Shown here: one piece after another, positions 21,620-34,150 of the stretch
Position numbering within the stretch: the first letter of the stretch is position 1
Layout of the letters: each line of letters starts with the position of its first letter
Source: Micromussa lordhowensis
Lineage: Eukaryota > Cnidaria > Anthozoa > Scleractinia > Lobophylliidae
Direction: 5' to 3'
Assembly (NCBI GenBank): GCA_964020085.1
Contig: OZ026598.1
Location: forward strand, 23,453,650 to 23,517,649
Length of the DNA: 64,000 bases
The notes under the pieces: model-generated
What the model saw: only the letters and a program-made list of their open reading frames with translations
The model's database searches: none
Told to the model about the DNA's origin: nothing
Translations under genes and position numbers: made by a program

Positions 21620-22586
21620 AAATTCTCTGTTCTTCGTTTGGTTATTTTGGTTATTTTGTTGTTCCTAAGATTCTTAAGTGTGAATTATCTGGTCCTTTAG
21701 AGACCATATTTAATACATCTTTTCTTACTGGAATTGTCCCTGAGAAATTTAAGATGGCTAGAGTAATCCCAATTTTTAAGAAAGGTTCTCAGACAAGCTT
21801 AAACAATTATAGACCCATTTCTCTACTCTCTGTTTTTAATAAATTGCTAGAAAAGCTTATGTATAAGCGGATAATTGACTTTGTTAACAAGAGACAAGTT
21901 ATTTATAGCAAGCAGTTTGGATTTTGCAATCACTACTCAACTGAATATGCAGTTCTTAGTATTATTGACCAAGTCCAATTAGCTATTGAAAGCCATGATT
22001 CTTCTTGTGGAATATTTCTAGACTTTAGCAAAGCTTTTGATACTGTTAATCACCAAATTCTACTTACAAAACTTGACTATTATGGTATCAGAGTTGTTGT
22101 TAAGGACTGGTTTACTTCATAGTTCAGCAATAGATCACAGTTTGTTTCTCTTGGTGCTATAAATTCAGACACTCAGGCAGTGTCCTGTGGTGTGCCCCAA
22201 GGGTCAGTGCTTGGGCCACATTTATTCTTAATCTATGTAAATGATATTCATAATTGTTTAAACCTTATGGATTTCCATCCTTTTGCAGATGATGCAAATT
22301 TATTCTTTCAGCATAAAGACATAAACATGGTTGAAAGCTTGATTAATTCTGAACCTGAGAAAGTCTTTAATTGGCTATGTGTAAATAAGCTGTCTTTAAA
22401 TATTGATAAGTCAAATTTCCTTATTTTTTGTCCAATTCAAAGAAAACTGCCTAAGCAGGTTATATTTTCTATAAACAACCAGATGCTAACCCAGGAAACC
22501 TCCATTAGATACCTTGGAGTTTACGTAGATTACAATATTAGCTGGAAGACTCACATTACTAATGTTTCTAAAAAATCAAGAGAAGT
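21620..22586 (+). pseudogene. LINE reverse transcriptase, 5' half, split by giant element
   Basis: CR1/jockey-like RT blocks in order: ARVIPIFKKGSQTSLNNYRP, IFLDFSKAFDTVNHQILLTK, VSCGVPQGSVLGPHLFLIYV, an intact catalytic FADDAN, and SIRYLGVYVDYNISWKTHI. A TAG at about 22120 replaces a Tyr codon (DWFTS*FSNR). One A is missing in the A-run before 22580. Sequence upstream of about 21640 does not fit and is a junction with something else. The frame is cut at 22590 by the giant element and resumes at 59291. Confidence 0.92.
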
Positions 22587-22590
22587 ATAG
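22587..22590. repeat. Target site duplication ATAG, left
   Basis: ATAG precedes the left terminus and matches 59291-59294. The reconstructed empty site reads AAGAGAAGTATAGGCATTC in the LINE frame. Confidence 0.85.
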
Positions 22591-25500
22591 AACAGCATTC
22601 AGAATAATTCCGGACAGTCAAAATAAATCCGGAATCCAGATTAACATTCGTATGATGCGCTATGATACGGTTATCATACGTACTATTTGTGCCTTTTCAG
22701 GTTAATAATCGTATAATGCGGTGATTTCAGTTTATTAAACTGGGAAACGCGCGTCTTACGAATAATAAACGTGCCATTGTACGAATAATATTCGTATGTG
22801 GCTACATTTTCAGGATATTAATCGTAAATGTGGCAAAGTTTGCCGACGAGGAAGTTACGATCTTCAGCCGCCATTACGGTAAAGAATATAACGGGCTAGA
22901 ACTTCTAAACTGATGGCGTTTACGGCCAAAAAGTTATATCCATTTATTAACTTGGCCTAAAACCATCGATACATCTAACCATTGAGCTACATTTTCCCCA
23001 AACGACTGATGTTTTCTAGACATTTGTAGCCACGAAGGATACCCGCGCGCCATGTCAAGTACCGATCGACCCGCTGCATATTTTCGCATTTCTTCGACCA
23101 ATGTTTATGGTTTTATTCGAGCTCTTTTTACTGTCAGAAGGTATTTAGTAGCCTCCCGAAAATGAAAAGAAAAAGGAACAGCCGCTTACTTGAAATAAAA
23201 TTTTCGCTGGTTGTGGGTTATTCGAAAGCCAAACCAACAACAACAGTCAATAATTTAGCTCTTTTATAAATTGTTGAATGAGGACATGACCAAGCGTTCG
23301 TGTTTCTTCTAAAAGTCATAACTTGGAACGGACTTTTCTCATTTGCAATCGCACAGGGAAAAGACATTTCAAGTCCTACTGAAACTTAAAGTGAACGACA
23401 ACGGTTGATGCATTTCAAGAGTTTAATTTTGTAACGAAATCAACAATATATGCAAGTTCGATGTGTCAAAACATTGGCGGTCAAAATTCATCGTGTTTTT
23501 AATACGCGAATATTTGGCAAATACAATTTAAGTGTACCTATGGAAAGTATGGCTTCTTTGGTCAAGGTATTATTTATTGATTTCCTTTGCAAAGCAATAA
23601 GCAGGCATTTCCGTGAAAGATAATAATGAACAACTTTAGACAAGCCAGTTGAACAAAACACGCAATTGAACGGAATATATATTATGCAAATAAAGGTGGG
23701 AATTCCGAACCAACTTTCAATGGATTGGTCCAATGCTTAGTTTGTTTTAGAAAAAGAAGTACACCGACTTTGATCAACTGGAACACTGTGAAAAATAGTC
23801 AAATATTTCAAAAGCTCTTTGTTAAGCCACGAACGTAAACGCTTGTCAGGTTTTTAAGAAACTCACACGAGTACTACGATCGACCGCGACTACTTCAGTT
23901 CACTTTGTTTTCAATCCGAGCATGCAACTTACGAATAATGAGCGTTGCATTGTACGGTTAACATCCGTACTTCTCTAGGTTTCCTGGTTATTAAACGTAC
24001 CTGAAACAAATTTATGTTGATCCGGCGACAGTAATTTAACGACGGGGAAAGAAAAGCGCGGCAATTCGGTCGCTGGTGCTGAATTCTTCGACTTTCGAGC
24101 AGAGCAGGGTAAGAAATTTGCAAATAAAATTAACCTTGCAACAATCTTTGCTGAAATCATTTTTCTCAAATCTTCTGATAAATTCCCCTTTACACTACCG
24201 ACAAAGATTGTTATAAACTAAAAAGAGACTGAAGTTGTCCCACATTTCGCCAAGTCGCAGCGATCGATATTGAAATGCAATGCCACGTTTCGTGAACTCA
24301 CGTTATTATATTGCCTGAAAATACAGTTTCCAAAACTAAGAAAGACCAACTAAAAATTAGCCAAGAAAGCGAAATATCTAAGAGATGTAGCTTCATGATT
24401 TAATTACAATAAGCTTACACTGTTAAATACGCCGAAATAAGCAACTCCTGATCGACGGGTAAAATTTAACCATTCTGCAAATGATTTTAGGAGCCAGAAT
24501 TAGATTTTCGATGGCAAACTGTTGTGTAAGGGTGACAGTATTTGAACTTCTTAAAAAACTGAGCGAGGTTGTATGAGATTTGCATGCTTGAAAGAGATTT
24601 GCATGCAATACTTAAACAGAACAACAACATTCTCATTTGATGTGTAGTTCAACTGCGCGTAAAAATGGACTGCGCGTGAAAATGTCGGACTAGTCAAATG
24701 CAGATGAAGTTCAGAAAAAAAACCTACCCGTATATTTGTGGAATGAGTTTCTTTTTTAGCGACACCACTCAAACCACGACGTCATTTTGAAACGACAAAC
24801 ACAGTTTTCCTATTTAGCCGTGGATTTTGCAGTGAATGACATGAATAGCAGTGCCAACTGTTTTGGATGTTCTTTAATTTTTATGTGACATTTCCGAGGA
24901 AACACAGGACAAAATAGGATGTGGGCACTGTTCATAGGACGTTTTGATTCAAACTTCAAGCAACAGTAATTTTGATAGTGTTCCATCGGTGAAATCAACA
25001 AGTCCGATGCGCGAACTTGAAACTCGTCTGGGTTCAGTTCAAGAGCCTGAAAATGTTGTAAGCTCAATCATGGCGAGAATTGCTATGTTTTTGACGTGAA
25101 ATTTATCATATGCGGTTCCGAATCGTCAGTTTTATTTAAAGTTTTAATAGTTGCGTAAAATGTGTATTCACTGTGAGACACTATATAGGAAGCTGAAATA
25201 GCTTGCGCTATAAAGGCCGGCGAAGGCGAAGGCGAAGGTGCCCGCGACATAACGCCGCAATCTGAACTCGGTTGGAAAAAAAATACTCCAAACCTCCTCA
25301 TCATACATTCCCCTTTTCTTTGTAAGATTTAAATTCCTTAAGCCTGAAGAAAATCCTTTCGAGAGTGAAGAACTTCAAGCTGCCATGAACACTAACATTC
25401 GAGAATTCGACTCTTGCTAACATTTGGCGCCTATTTTTCGCGGGAAAAACGTTCTCTCCAGCTTTTACAGTATATACAGTATCAGAATATCAGTACACCA

Positions 25501-26283
25501 TCGCGACATCCACTTGTCTACAGTAATTTTAATAGATTCAGTCTCACCTCTATGACTTCTTTATGGCATAATGCAGTATATATTCCAGCAGAAGCAATTT
25601 CAAAGTTCACCCGAGTGTCCATCCGATAATGTTTATCACGTTTTGCACTCCTGTCATTTGTAAACTCGAATGACAATCATAGCAACTCCTGCAAAGTTCT
25701 CTCAGTGTTGCTTTGAGTTCAGCAGCAATCCCAAGTCTTGCCGTTGTCCACTCCACGTGGTCATCACGGTAAAATCCTTGTGTGATCGGAAATGGTACTT
25801 AGCAAGCAAATTCAATGTCACGTAATAAGCGATAAGATCAATCCTCAGTATAGCGTGAGCAAATTTCAGTTCAAATCAGTCGAAAAATAATGTTTGCCTG
25901 AAAGTCAAGGTCTTCTGGTAAAAGCCTCAAGGATTTGGTACAAAGGTAGAAGAGTTGTCAAATGGCTCATGTCACTGAAATAGCCAATGATAGAAATAGG
26001 CATTTGACAGCTGTCAGAATTGTTTTTCTTTGACGCCTTTACGGTCGTGACTCTCCAGCGTCACGCGACACTAAAACGTGACAACTGTTGTGGACGAGAG
26101 AAAAGAAATAACGCCATCACTGGCCTAAACCGAAAGAAATTTACGATTAATAAGCGTATATTTGACAGGCGCTGTTTGTATTACTCTGTTATCGATAATT
26201 CCAGTTTACTGCATTCCATGTTGCTTAGGGTTTTAACCTCTTTAATGTCACCTTAATTATCAAAATGAAATTCAAGGAGTAAT

Positions 26284-26638
26284 TGCCGGTTTTCACATGA
26301 CGTCACTAAGATTCAAACTACAAAACTATTGATCCTATAGATATTTTACTTTAATGAGGTATAAGAGCAGCTGAAAACTAATATTTAGACGATTTTTTGT
26401 TCCGAATGGGTTCTTGGTTTTGCGATAGGCCATGCTTGAATTTCTTAGCTTTTGCGTGACGCGGCATTTACATGACGGCCGGGTTGTTTAAAAAGTGACT
26501 TATTTCGGGACTTATTTCGGGAAATTTGGCTATCTGACCGGGTTCTTGTATTAGGAAAAGTATTATTTTAATGTTTTTGAGTTCCTCGAGAGATAAATTT
26601 ACGCTTTTGTAATAAAACTCAGTCACAGATGTTTCTGT

Positions 26639-26669
<31 letters not shown>

Positions 26670-26855
26670 GGATGGGCACCAACATGGCGTGCCATACAAA
26701 TCTCTATAAATTTGGATGACACACTTCTGCGAACAGCGCGCAAATTAAAAACAGCAGAGACCGGATTCTTGGCGAGGTTGTTTATATTGCAATCATCTAT
26801 CATATCCCAGATTCTTGAATTTTTAGTTTTGATCACATGACTGATGAAAACCGAG
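26284..26855. mobile_element. MITE-like insertion present in left arm only
   Basis: The left arm is interrupted by about 572 bp relative to the right arm, which reads GGAGTAATAGATAGCAC straight through. The insert has CGGTTTTCA-type inverted ends, and AAT flanks both sides. It contains a small hairpin (GTTGGTGCCCATC and its complement, about 26652-26687). A minus-strand ORF inside (26468-26836) has no recognisable domain. Confidence 0.65.
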
Positions 26856-26999
26856 AATAGATTAGCACTGCCGATGCAACCACCTGGAAACCATCACTGA
26901 TACAAATTAACCTAAAGTTACTCAGTACAAAATTTGAAGGGTGCATGTGCGACTATGTCGTTTACTTAGTTTCAATTCCGATTATTAAGCGTACTGATC

Positions 27000-27661
27000 T
27001 ACCACTGATTAGAAAGATCGCAAGGTGCATGTACGATTATTACCCGTATTGATCACTTAGTTTATACCGAGTACAAGGATCTTGTACGATTATTAATCGT
27101 ATGGATCACTTAGTTTATACTGAGTACAAGGATCATGTACGATCATTAATCGTATTGATCACTTAGTTTATACTGAGTACAAGGATCATGTACGATTATT
27201 AATCGCTTTAATCACTTAGTTTATACTGAGTACACGGATCATGTACGATTATTAATCGTATGGATCACTTAGTTTATACTGAGTACAAGGATCACGTACG
27301 ATTATTAATCGTATTGATCACTTAGTTTATACTGAGTACAAGGATCATGTACGATTATTAATCGTATTGATCACTTAGTTTATACTGAGTACTAGGATCA
27401 TGCACGATTATTAATCGTATTAATCACTTAGTTTATACTGAGTACACGGATCATGTACGATTATTACCCGTATTGATCACTTAGTTTATACCGAGTACAA
27501 GGATCTTGTACGATTATTAATCGTATTGATCACTTAGTTTATACTGAGTACAAGGATCATGTACGATCATTAATCGTATTGATCACTTAGTTTATACTGA
27601 GTACAAGGATCATGTACGATTATTAATCGCATTAATCACTTAGTTTATACTGAGTACACGG
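27000..27661. repeat. 53-bp satellite, left arm, outer part
   Basis: About 12 tandem units of 53 bp, each with TACGATTATTAATCGTA (a 17-bp palindrome with half-site TACGATTA), GATCACTTAGTTTATACTGA and GTACAAGGATCATG. A variant pair with TTACCCG occurs twice, about 424 bp apart, which suggests an eight-unit higher-order repeat. The array is cut at 27661 by the BEL/Pao LTR. Confidence 0.9.
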
Positions 27662-27935
27662 TGTTCGAACTCCGAATCTGACAAATAACGTCTACACAAT
27701 CTTCGTCTCTTGTCTCAGGTTTATTCGCCTGCTCTATAACTTTTCCAGCACGAAACAAACACCAGTTTACAGCTACTACGATCTCGACAGAAAAACACTA
27801 TTTCTACGAACACATGCTTCTTTTTACTCTCCCTAGAGGGGGGTACAACAATTCATGTTAATGTCAACGTCACTTCCGGTCTCCTACTCAAAAGTAACAA
27901 CACAACGGTTTAACTAAAATGTTCAGCTTTCGACA
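27662..27935 (-). repeat. BEL/Pao 3' LTR
   Basis: 274 bp running TGTTCGAACTCC to CTTTCGACA in plus-strand reading. It differs from the other LTR at the one position I found, 27679 (T against C at 33383). A purine-rich tract, GCGAGGTGGAGGA on the minus strand, lies just upstream and fits a polypurine tract. Confidence 0.95.
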
Positions 27936-27975
27936 TCCTCCACCTCGCAACTTGCGGTAGCATGTTGCGACTACA

Positions 27976-30900
27976 TCAGTCTTTAAAGCGACTTGGACGA
28001 ACGATCACTCTTCCTCTCCGAGTCTTTTGAGGCAGGGAGACCTCACATTCAGCTTCCTCTTCTCCGTCTGTCATCTCGACCTCACTGTCCAATATCACGT
28101 CATCCTTATCAGCATTCTCTGGTGCGCATGAGATGGGCGGGAGATTGACTGATTCAGCACAAAGCTCCAATTTGTACAGTTTGCGAACTGGTCGCGTCAG
28201 CAGACCTGACTTCACCTGCACAATAGCAGCACGGCATCTTCCATCTCGACCGATAATAAGTTGTCGGACAACCCCCATCTTCCAATTTAGACGTTTTTCT
28301 CTGTCGTCACCTACAAGGACAACCTCTCCTTCTTTTAAAGGATTTGGTAGAGTCTTCCAGACTTCCCCTTGTGAACCCAGCACTTGATGTAAGTATTCTT
28401 TCTTCCAAAGGTCATTCATGGAGGACAGCCACTTTCTCCTTTGTCGAAATTCGTCAGAGAGGTTCAGCTCTCTTTCTTCTTCCTTGAAGCCTCCTCGGGG
28501 TGGCAACAGGAACTGCTCAGGACACAGAGGGATAGGGATACCACCATCAGGATCAGCTGACTCCCACAAGTAAGTTATAGGCCGGCGGTTGACGACTTTC
28601 TCCACCTCAGTTAGAGCAGTTACTAACTCCTCCCAGGAAAGAATGGCGTGGCCCAACGAGCGACGTAGGAGTCCTTTAACTATGCCCACTAACCTCTCCC
28701 AGGCACCTCCCCACCAAGGTCCACGTTCGACCACAAACTGCCACTTCATATCAAGATTCTTCTCTCTCACCCACTTAGCAGCCGCCACAAAATTGGATCC
28801 GTGATCACTTATGCATAACTGAGGGACACCTCGTCTGTTCATGAATCTCTGCAGTGCCTGTATCAACGCTTCAACAGACAACGACGTCACAAGTTCCAAA
28901 TGAATGGCTCTAACTGACATGCACGTGAATACAACGAACCACACCTTGCTGTTATCCTTCAAGTATAGGGGTCCCCCTAGATCCATACCAGTAGCTTCAA
29001 AGGGACGCTCACAGGTCACACGACACCGAGGAAACGGGGGTGTTTGTTCAGATGCCGGGGCAGCTAAGAACCTGCTGCATTTCCTGCACTTTCTTACAAC
29101 TGATGAGACCGACTTCTTTGAGCGCAGGATCCAAATCCCTTGGCGCCTCAGTTCTGAAATAACCGTTGCAGTACCGGCGTGTTGCATTTGTTCATGAATG
29201 TGAAGTACTAACTGGTCAACGACACCACACTTCTTTACAAGGACTGGATGAAGCTCGTCAAAGGTAGCTTCCACTTGTTGCAAACGGCCACCCATCCTGA
29301 TCAATCCACCTTCCAGGAACGGGTGTAAGGACATCAGGCAAGACTGGCGCAGAACTGGTTGGCCATTTTCCAGTGACTTTAACTCCTTCCAGAAAAACTT
29401 CCTTTGCACTTGTTTCAGGATGACATTTCTGGCACATTGCAACTCCTCTGAGGTCAGCATAGTTTGAGCGTTTCTATTAGACTTGCGCCAATGCAACATC
29501 CAAGCTACACTTCGTAAAGTGCGAAGGTACTTGCTCGTTCTGGGCGTGTCAACAATGTCCTCCACATATTTCGGTACTTCATTGTCAGCTAGGGCCATCA
29601 TCAGCAATGCGATGCCTGCTTCATTCTTTGGATGCTTTGGCCATTCTGCCTCAGGTCGTTTCAACCATTCAGGGCCATTCCACCAAATTTTGGAGAGAGA
29701 CAACTGGACGACTGTCATACCTCGAGTAGGTAAGTCTGCAGGGTTTTCATTTGTGGGAACCCATGACCACACTCCACCAACAGCTGTAATCTCCTCCACA
29801 CGGTTAGCTACGAACACTCCACCCACACGCGGTCCCTGCTTAATCCATGCAAGAGCAACACTGGAATCCGTCCAAACGAATTCATGATCTATCTTGAGCA
29901 CGTCATTGTACTCTGATCTCAGTGAATTCAAAAGTCGAGCTCCCAGTAAGGCACCAAGGAGTTCAAGACGAGGTATTGTTTCTCCATTCGGAGGGGCAAG
30001 TCGGCACTTCGAAGCAACAAGATTCACTGTTACATTTCCTTGAAAATCAGCTACACGAAGGTAGGCTGCTGCTGCGTAGGCTCTAGACGAGGCGTCAGTG
30101 AAAACATGAAGTGACACTCTTGTGTCCTTGTATTGAGAGGGTGTGATTCCCAACCATCGGTTGACTCTTAGACGGTTTCCACCAGAGAATCCTTTCAACA
30201 CTTCTTCTACACGCATTTGGAAATCCAGGTTGACTTCCTCATCCCATCCGAGCTTCTCTTTCCAACAGTCCTGGACAATAATCTTCAGTGGAGTGACAAC
30301 CGGGCTCACCAGCCCACATGGGTCGTAAATCTTAGACAGACAGGACAGCACTTCTCTCTTTGTGAGTTTCTTGGGCACAATATCTTCCACGTCGACAAGT
30401 GGGAGAAGTTCATCAGACTTTAAGTCCCAGCTAACCCCAAGTACTTTGTGTAGTTGTTGTACTTGGCTGTCTGAAAACTCACGAAGAAGATCTTCATCAT
30501 TGGACCGGAATTTTCGTAGGTTGAAGCCACCATCTTTAAAGATGCGCACTGCCTCATGCCAGAATTCCCTTGCCTTCTCAGTGTTCTCCATAGAGTTCAC
30601 TGGGTCATCCATGTAGAGATTGCGAAGAAGTTGGGAAGCCATTTCTGATTCATTGATGAAGCTCTCTAAATGTTGTTTCAGGACTACTTGCAGCAGAAAT
30701 GGCGAAGATTTGGCACCGAAGAAAACCTTCTTGTATCTGTACACCTCAATCTCTCCTTGGGGGTTAAGCCACAAGAAACAACAAACATTTCAGTCTTCAT
30801 CATGAAGCGACAGCTGTAGAAATGCCTTTTCAAGATCACCCACAACGCCGACCTTGCCAATTCGGAAACGGAGAAGTATGCCCCACAGCAGTGGTAAAAG

Positions 30901-33288
30901 GTTTGGTCCTTTCTCAAGGGCATCGTTGAGAGAAAGGCCACCCTCAGACTTAGCCGAGGCATCGTGAACTATGCGTAGTTTAGTTGTCTCCCGATCAAGC
31001 TTGACAACTCCTCGATGTGGAAGATATGTCTGGGGAACGCAATCATTTGGCAACAGTTCGATGTGCCCCTCTTTGAGAAGAGTTTTTAACTGATTGTCAT
31101 ATGCTGTGTACTCCTCAGGTGTCATCTTTCTCACCATGCGACGAAGCCTTGTTTCACAAAGGGCCTTGTTAAGTGCTAAATTCTTTCGGGCTTGAGGTTT
31201 CCAAGGCCATGACACAACATACTTCCCAGATTCATCGCGTTGGATAGCATTCTTCACTTCCAGCTCCAGGTCTCGTTCGACCACCTCCTCATGCGCAACA
31301 CCAAGGTGGTCCAAAGTCCAAAAGTTCTGCAGTTGTTCATGAATGGAGGCTCTAAATGCATGGACATTAGCTCTTGCTGCCACACCTGTAGCTGGAGTAG
31401 ATCCACTGCCACCATGAAGAATCCATCCGAAAATTGTTGGTGTTCCCTTGAGACCATTCCTTAATTTCCATGTCATTCCTTGTACGATAGTATCATAGCA
31501 ATCTTCTCCAAACACAATACCAATATCGTCTGTGCCAGGGCCAGTGAGATCAGCAAGGACTGGACAACCACCAACAACTTCTTGAAGAGCTTGATAAGAC
31601 TCAGGCTCCACCCTCTCAAAGACACCAGACAACTCATCCATTACTACAGCTTGAAAGGTGAAGGTATTTGCAAGGTTCATTCCTCTCGCAGTGACCTCAA
31701 CAACATCAAATTCGCCTTCCAGCACATCCCCAAGTGTCTCAATCCGCAAACGGCGTTTTCCAACAACTCTCTTCGGCACACTGGCAGCCAACAGAGATGA
31801 CATCATCGTAAAAGTTGCTCCTGTGTCACACAGAGCTCTTACAACCACATTTCCAATAACAACACACACAGTTCTCATCATCACTCCAGCAGTTTTAATG
31901 TCAGCATTCCTTGCAGATGACATAACGGCAGCTTGTGGAGGTTGAGATGACAGTGGCACTTGACTCTGGGTTGACGATACATAAGGAGGGGCAGCAGGAT
32001 TCCAACTTGGGTGATTTGGCGGGTTACTTGGAGGGATCACCGGAAAGGGTTTCTGAACTTCTGGAATCTTTACTCCACCAGTCTTACACAGTTGCGGGAT
32101 GTGGGATCCTCGTCCACATGGGCATGGTTTTCGAAACCTGCATGCACTCATCCGATGTCCACTTCGAGCACAACGATAACAAGCCCTTGCTTCCTTCAGT
32201 TTTTTGAAGCGGTCCTCCACTGACATAGATACAGAGCACTGTTTAGGGTTGTGTGGACCATTGCAGAAGGTACAAGCTACAGGTTTAGCCATTAAACCTG
32301 AAGCAGTAGGCAACACAGGTTTTTCCTTTTCCACAAGCTGGTGGCGTTTAGAAAGCTGTTCTCTCACGACAGACTGGTCTGCACTCTCTCGAATGTCTAA
32401 TTCCTGCTCCAAAAATTTCAACATCTTTGCGAATCCTACATCTTCCTTTGCTAAAGTAGCTTTCTCTCGGGCCCACTCCAATCTCCAATCCTTGGGAAGT
32501 TTCGATTCAATCAAAGGCATCAAAAAGGTTCCATATTGATCTGTAGTAACTCCTTGTACTTCAAGTGCTCGCACAGTTGCACAAAGTTCATCCACTGCAT
32601 CCCTCATAGCCTTGTTTGACTGATCAAGCGATTTCATGTCTGCCAGCTTAGTCATAAGGCGGTTTCGTTGCACTTCATCTTTTCCATAACGTGATTTCAG
32701 GCGTTCCACAGCAGTTTCATAGTTGGCCTCTTCAGTCTTGATGTTTGCCACATATCCTGCAGCTTCATCAGTCAGCAGGGACTTCAAGTACACAAACTTC
32801 TGAACAGTAGGTATTTCAGGGTTGTCATGTATGGATACCCGGAAAATGTCCCAGAATTCTGGCCAATCCAACACCTCGCCTGAGAACTTTCTGAGGTCGG
32901 TCTTCGGTAATTTCATTTTAGGCGTACATGACGTATGTTTTGGGTTTGGCGTAGTGGTCTCGAGCTTCTCACTTGTATTTTGCTTCTGGCTGTTTTTTAA
33001 CCACAATTTCACAGAATGAATACGATCTCTTACCATATCGAACCATGGTCCTTGAGCGTCCACTTCTGCCCGTACGTCAGAGTCATCGTTCAAGAGCTTT
33101 TCGATCTCCATCTGCAGATCCTCTGCTTTCTGCAGTCTCGTAGTAATCGAATCGAGCTTTTCTTCAACTCTAGTAACGTCAGGCGAGTCGGACTCAATAA
33201 TGTTCCTAACAGCGTCAAAATCTCTTGTCATCCAGCCTCTCAACCCAGTGCGAGCTCTTTTCAGCTGATCAATTTGTTTCGTCTTCAT
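27976..33288 (-). CDS. BEL/Pao gag-pol polyprotein with one TGA stop
   Basis: About 1,770 codons from MKTKQIDQL (ATG at 33288) to the stop at 27976, broken only by an in-frame TGA at 30790-30792 in the RT, where related elements usually have Arg (a CGA to TGA change would explain it). In order: gag-like DUF1759 region; CCHC knuckle CYRCARSGHRMSAC; aspartic protease with DTGA (DUF1758); RT with YMDD in LLRNLYMDDPVNS; RNase H/Peptidase_A17 with FTDASSRAYAAAAY; H2C2 integrase zinc finger; integrase core with Asp in TGMDLGGPLY, Asp in CISDHGSNF and Glu in GGAWERLVG; C-terminal DUF5641. All catalytic motifs are present. Translation would stop within the RT unless the TGA is read through or the base is an error. 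Confidence 0.93.
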
Positions 33289-33352
33289 TTCGATTGGCGA
33301 TGGCGTCAAACGGCAGCGAAAGCACACTTGAAGCGAACCGTAAAGTCACGTC

Positions 33353-33365
33353 GTCGGGGTCACCA
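33353..33365 (-). other. Primer binding site, probably tRNA-Trp
   Basis: Directly inside the 5' LTR the minus strand reads TGGTGACCCCGAC. This matches the complement of the metazoan tRNA-Trp 3' end including CCA over 13 nt. The tRNA sequence is from general knowledge, not checked. Confidence 0.6.
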
Positions 33366-33639
33366 TGTTCGAACTCCGAATCCGACAAATAACGTCTACA
33401 CAATCTTCGTCTCTTGTCTCAGGTTTATTCGCCTGCTCTATAACTTTTCCAGCACGAAACAAACACCAGTTTACAGCTACTACGATCTCGACAGAAAAAC
33501 ACTATTTCTACGAACACATGCTTCTTTTTACTCTCCCTAGAGGGGGGTACAACAATTCATGTTAATGTCAACGTCACTTCCGGTCTCCTACTCAAAAGTA
33601 ACAACACAACGGTTTAACTAAAATGTTCAGCTTTCGACA
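33366..33639 (-). repeat. BEL/Pao 5' LTR
   Basis: A 274-bp copy of 27662-27935. Because the element is on the minus strand, this is the promoter LTR. Confidence 0.95.
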
Positions 33640-34150
33640 CACGGATCATGTACGATTATTAATCTTATGGATCACTTAGTTTATACTGAGTACAAGGATC
33701 ACGTACGATTATTAATCGTATTGATCACTTAGTTTATACTGAGTACAAGGATCATGTACGATTATTAATCGTATTGATCACTTAGTTTATACTGAGTACT
33801 AGGATCATGCACGATTATTAATCGTATTAATCACTTAGTTTATACTGAGTACAAGGATCATGTACGATTATTAATCGCGTTAATCACTTAGTTTATACTG
33901 AGTACACGGATCATGTACGATTATTAATCGTATTGATCACTTAGTTTATACTGAGTACAAGGATCACGTACGATTATTAATCGTATGGATCACTTAGTTT
34001 ATACTGAGTACAAGGATCATGTACGATTATTAATCGTATTGATCACTTAGTTTACACTGAGTACAAAGATCATGTACGATTATTAATCGTATTGATCACT
34101 TAGTTTATACTCAGTACAAAGATAGCTAGGTGGATGTACGATTATTAATC
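33640..34150. repeat. 53-bp satellite, left arm, inner part
   Basis: Continuation of the array after the BEL/Pao insertion, with about ten units. The last units decay near 34130. With the outer part the arm has about 22 units, close to the number in the right arm. Confidence 0.9.

Larger units (their letters stand above)
27662..33639 (-). mobile_element. BEL/Pao LTR retrotransposon, nearly intact
   Basis: A 5,978-bp element in reverse orientation. Two 274-bp LTRs flank one long gag-pol frame, and the 5-bp TSD CACGG lies on each side (27657-27661 and 33640-33644). It landed inside the 53-bp satellite of the giant element, so it is younger than that element. Near-identical LTRs point to a recent insertion. 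Confidence 0.95.

Noticed and set aside
26020..26256. 78-codon ORF matched by a similar ORF at 56028-56264
   Set aside because: The match follows from the arms being inverted copies. Composition and short length give no sign of a gene.
27000..27661. Regular ~53-bp repeats that could suggest a CRISPR array
   Set aside because: Units are contiguous with no unique spacers, and the genome is animal. It is a satellite.
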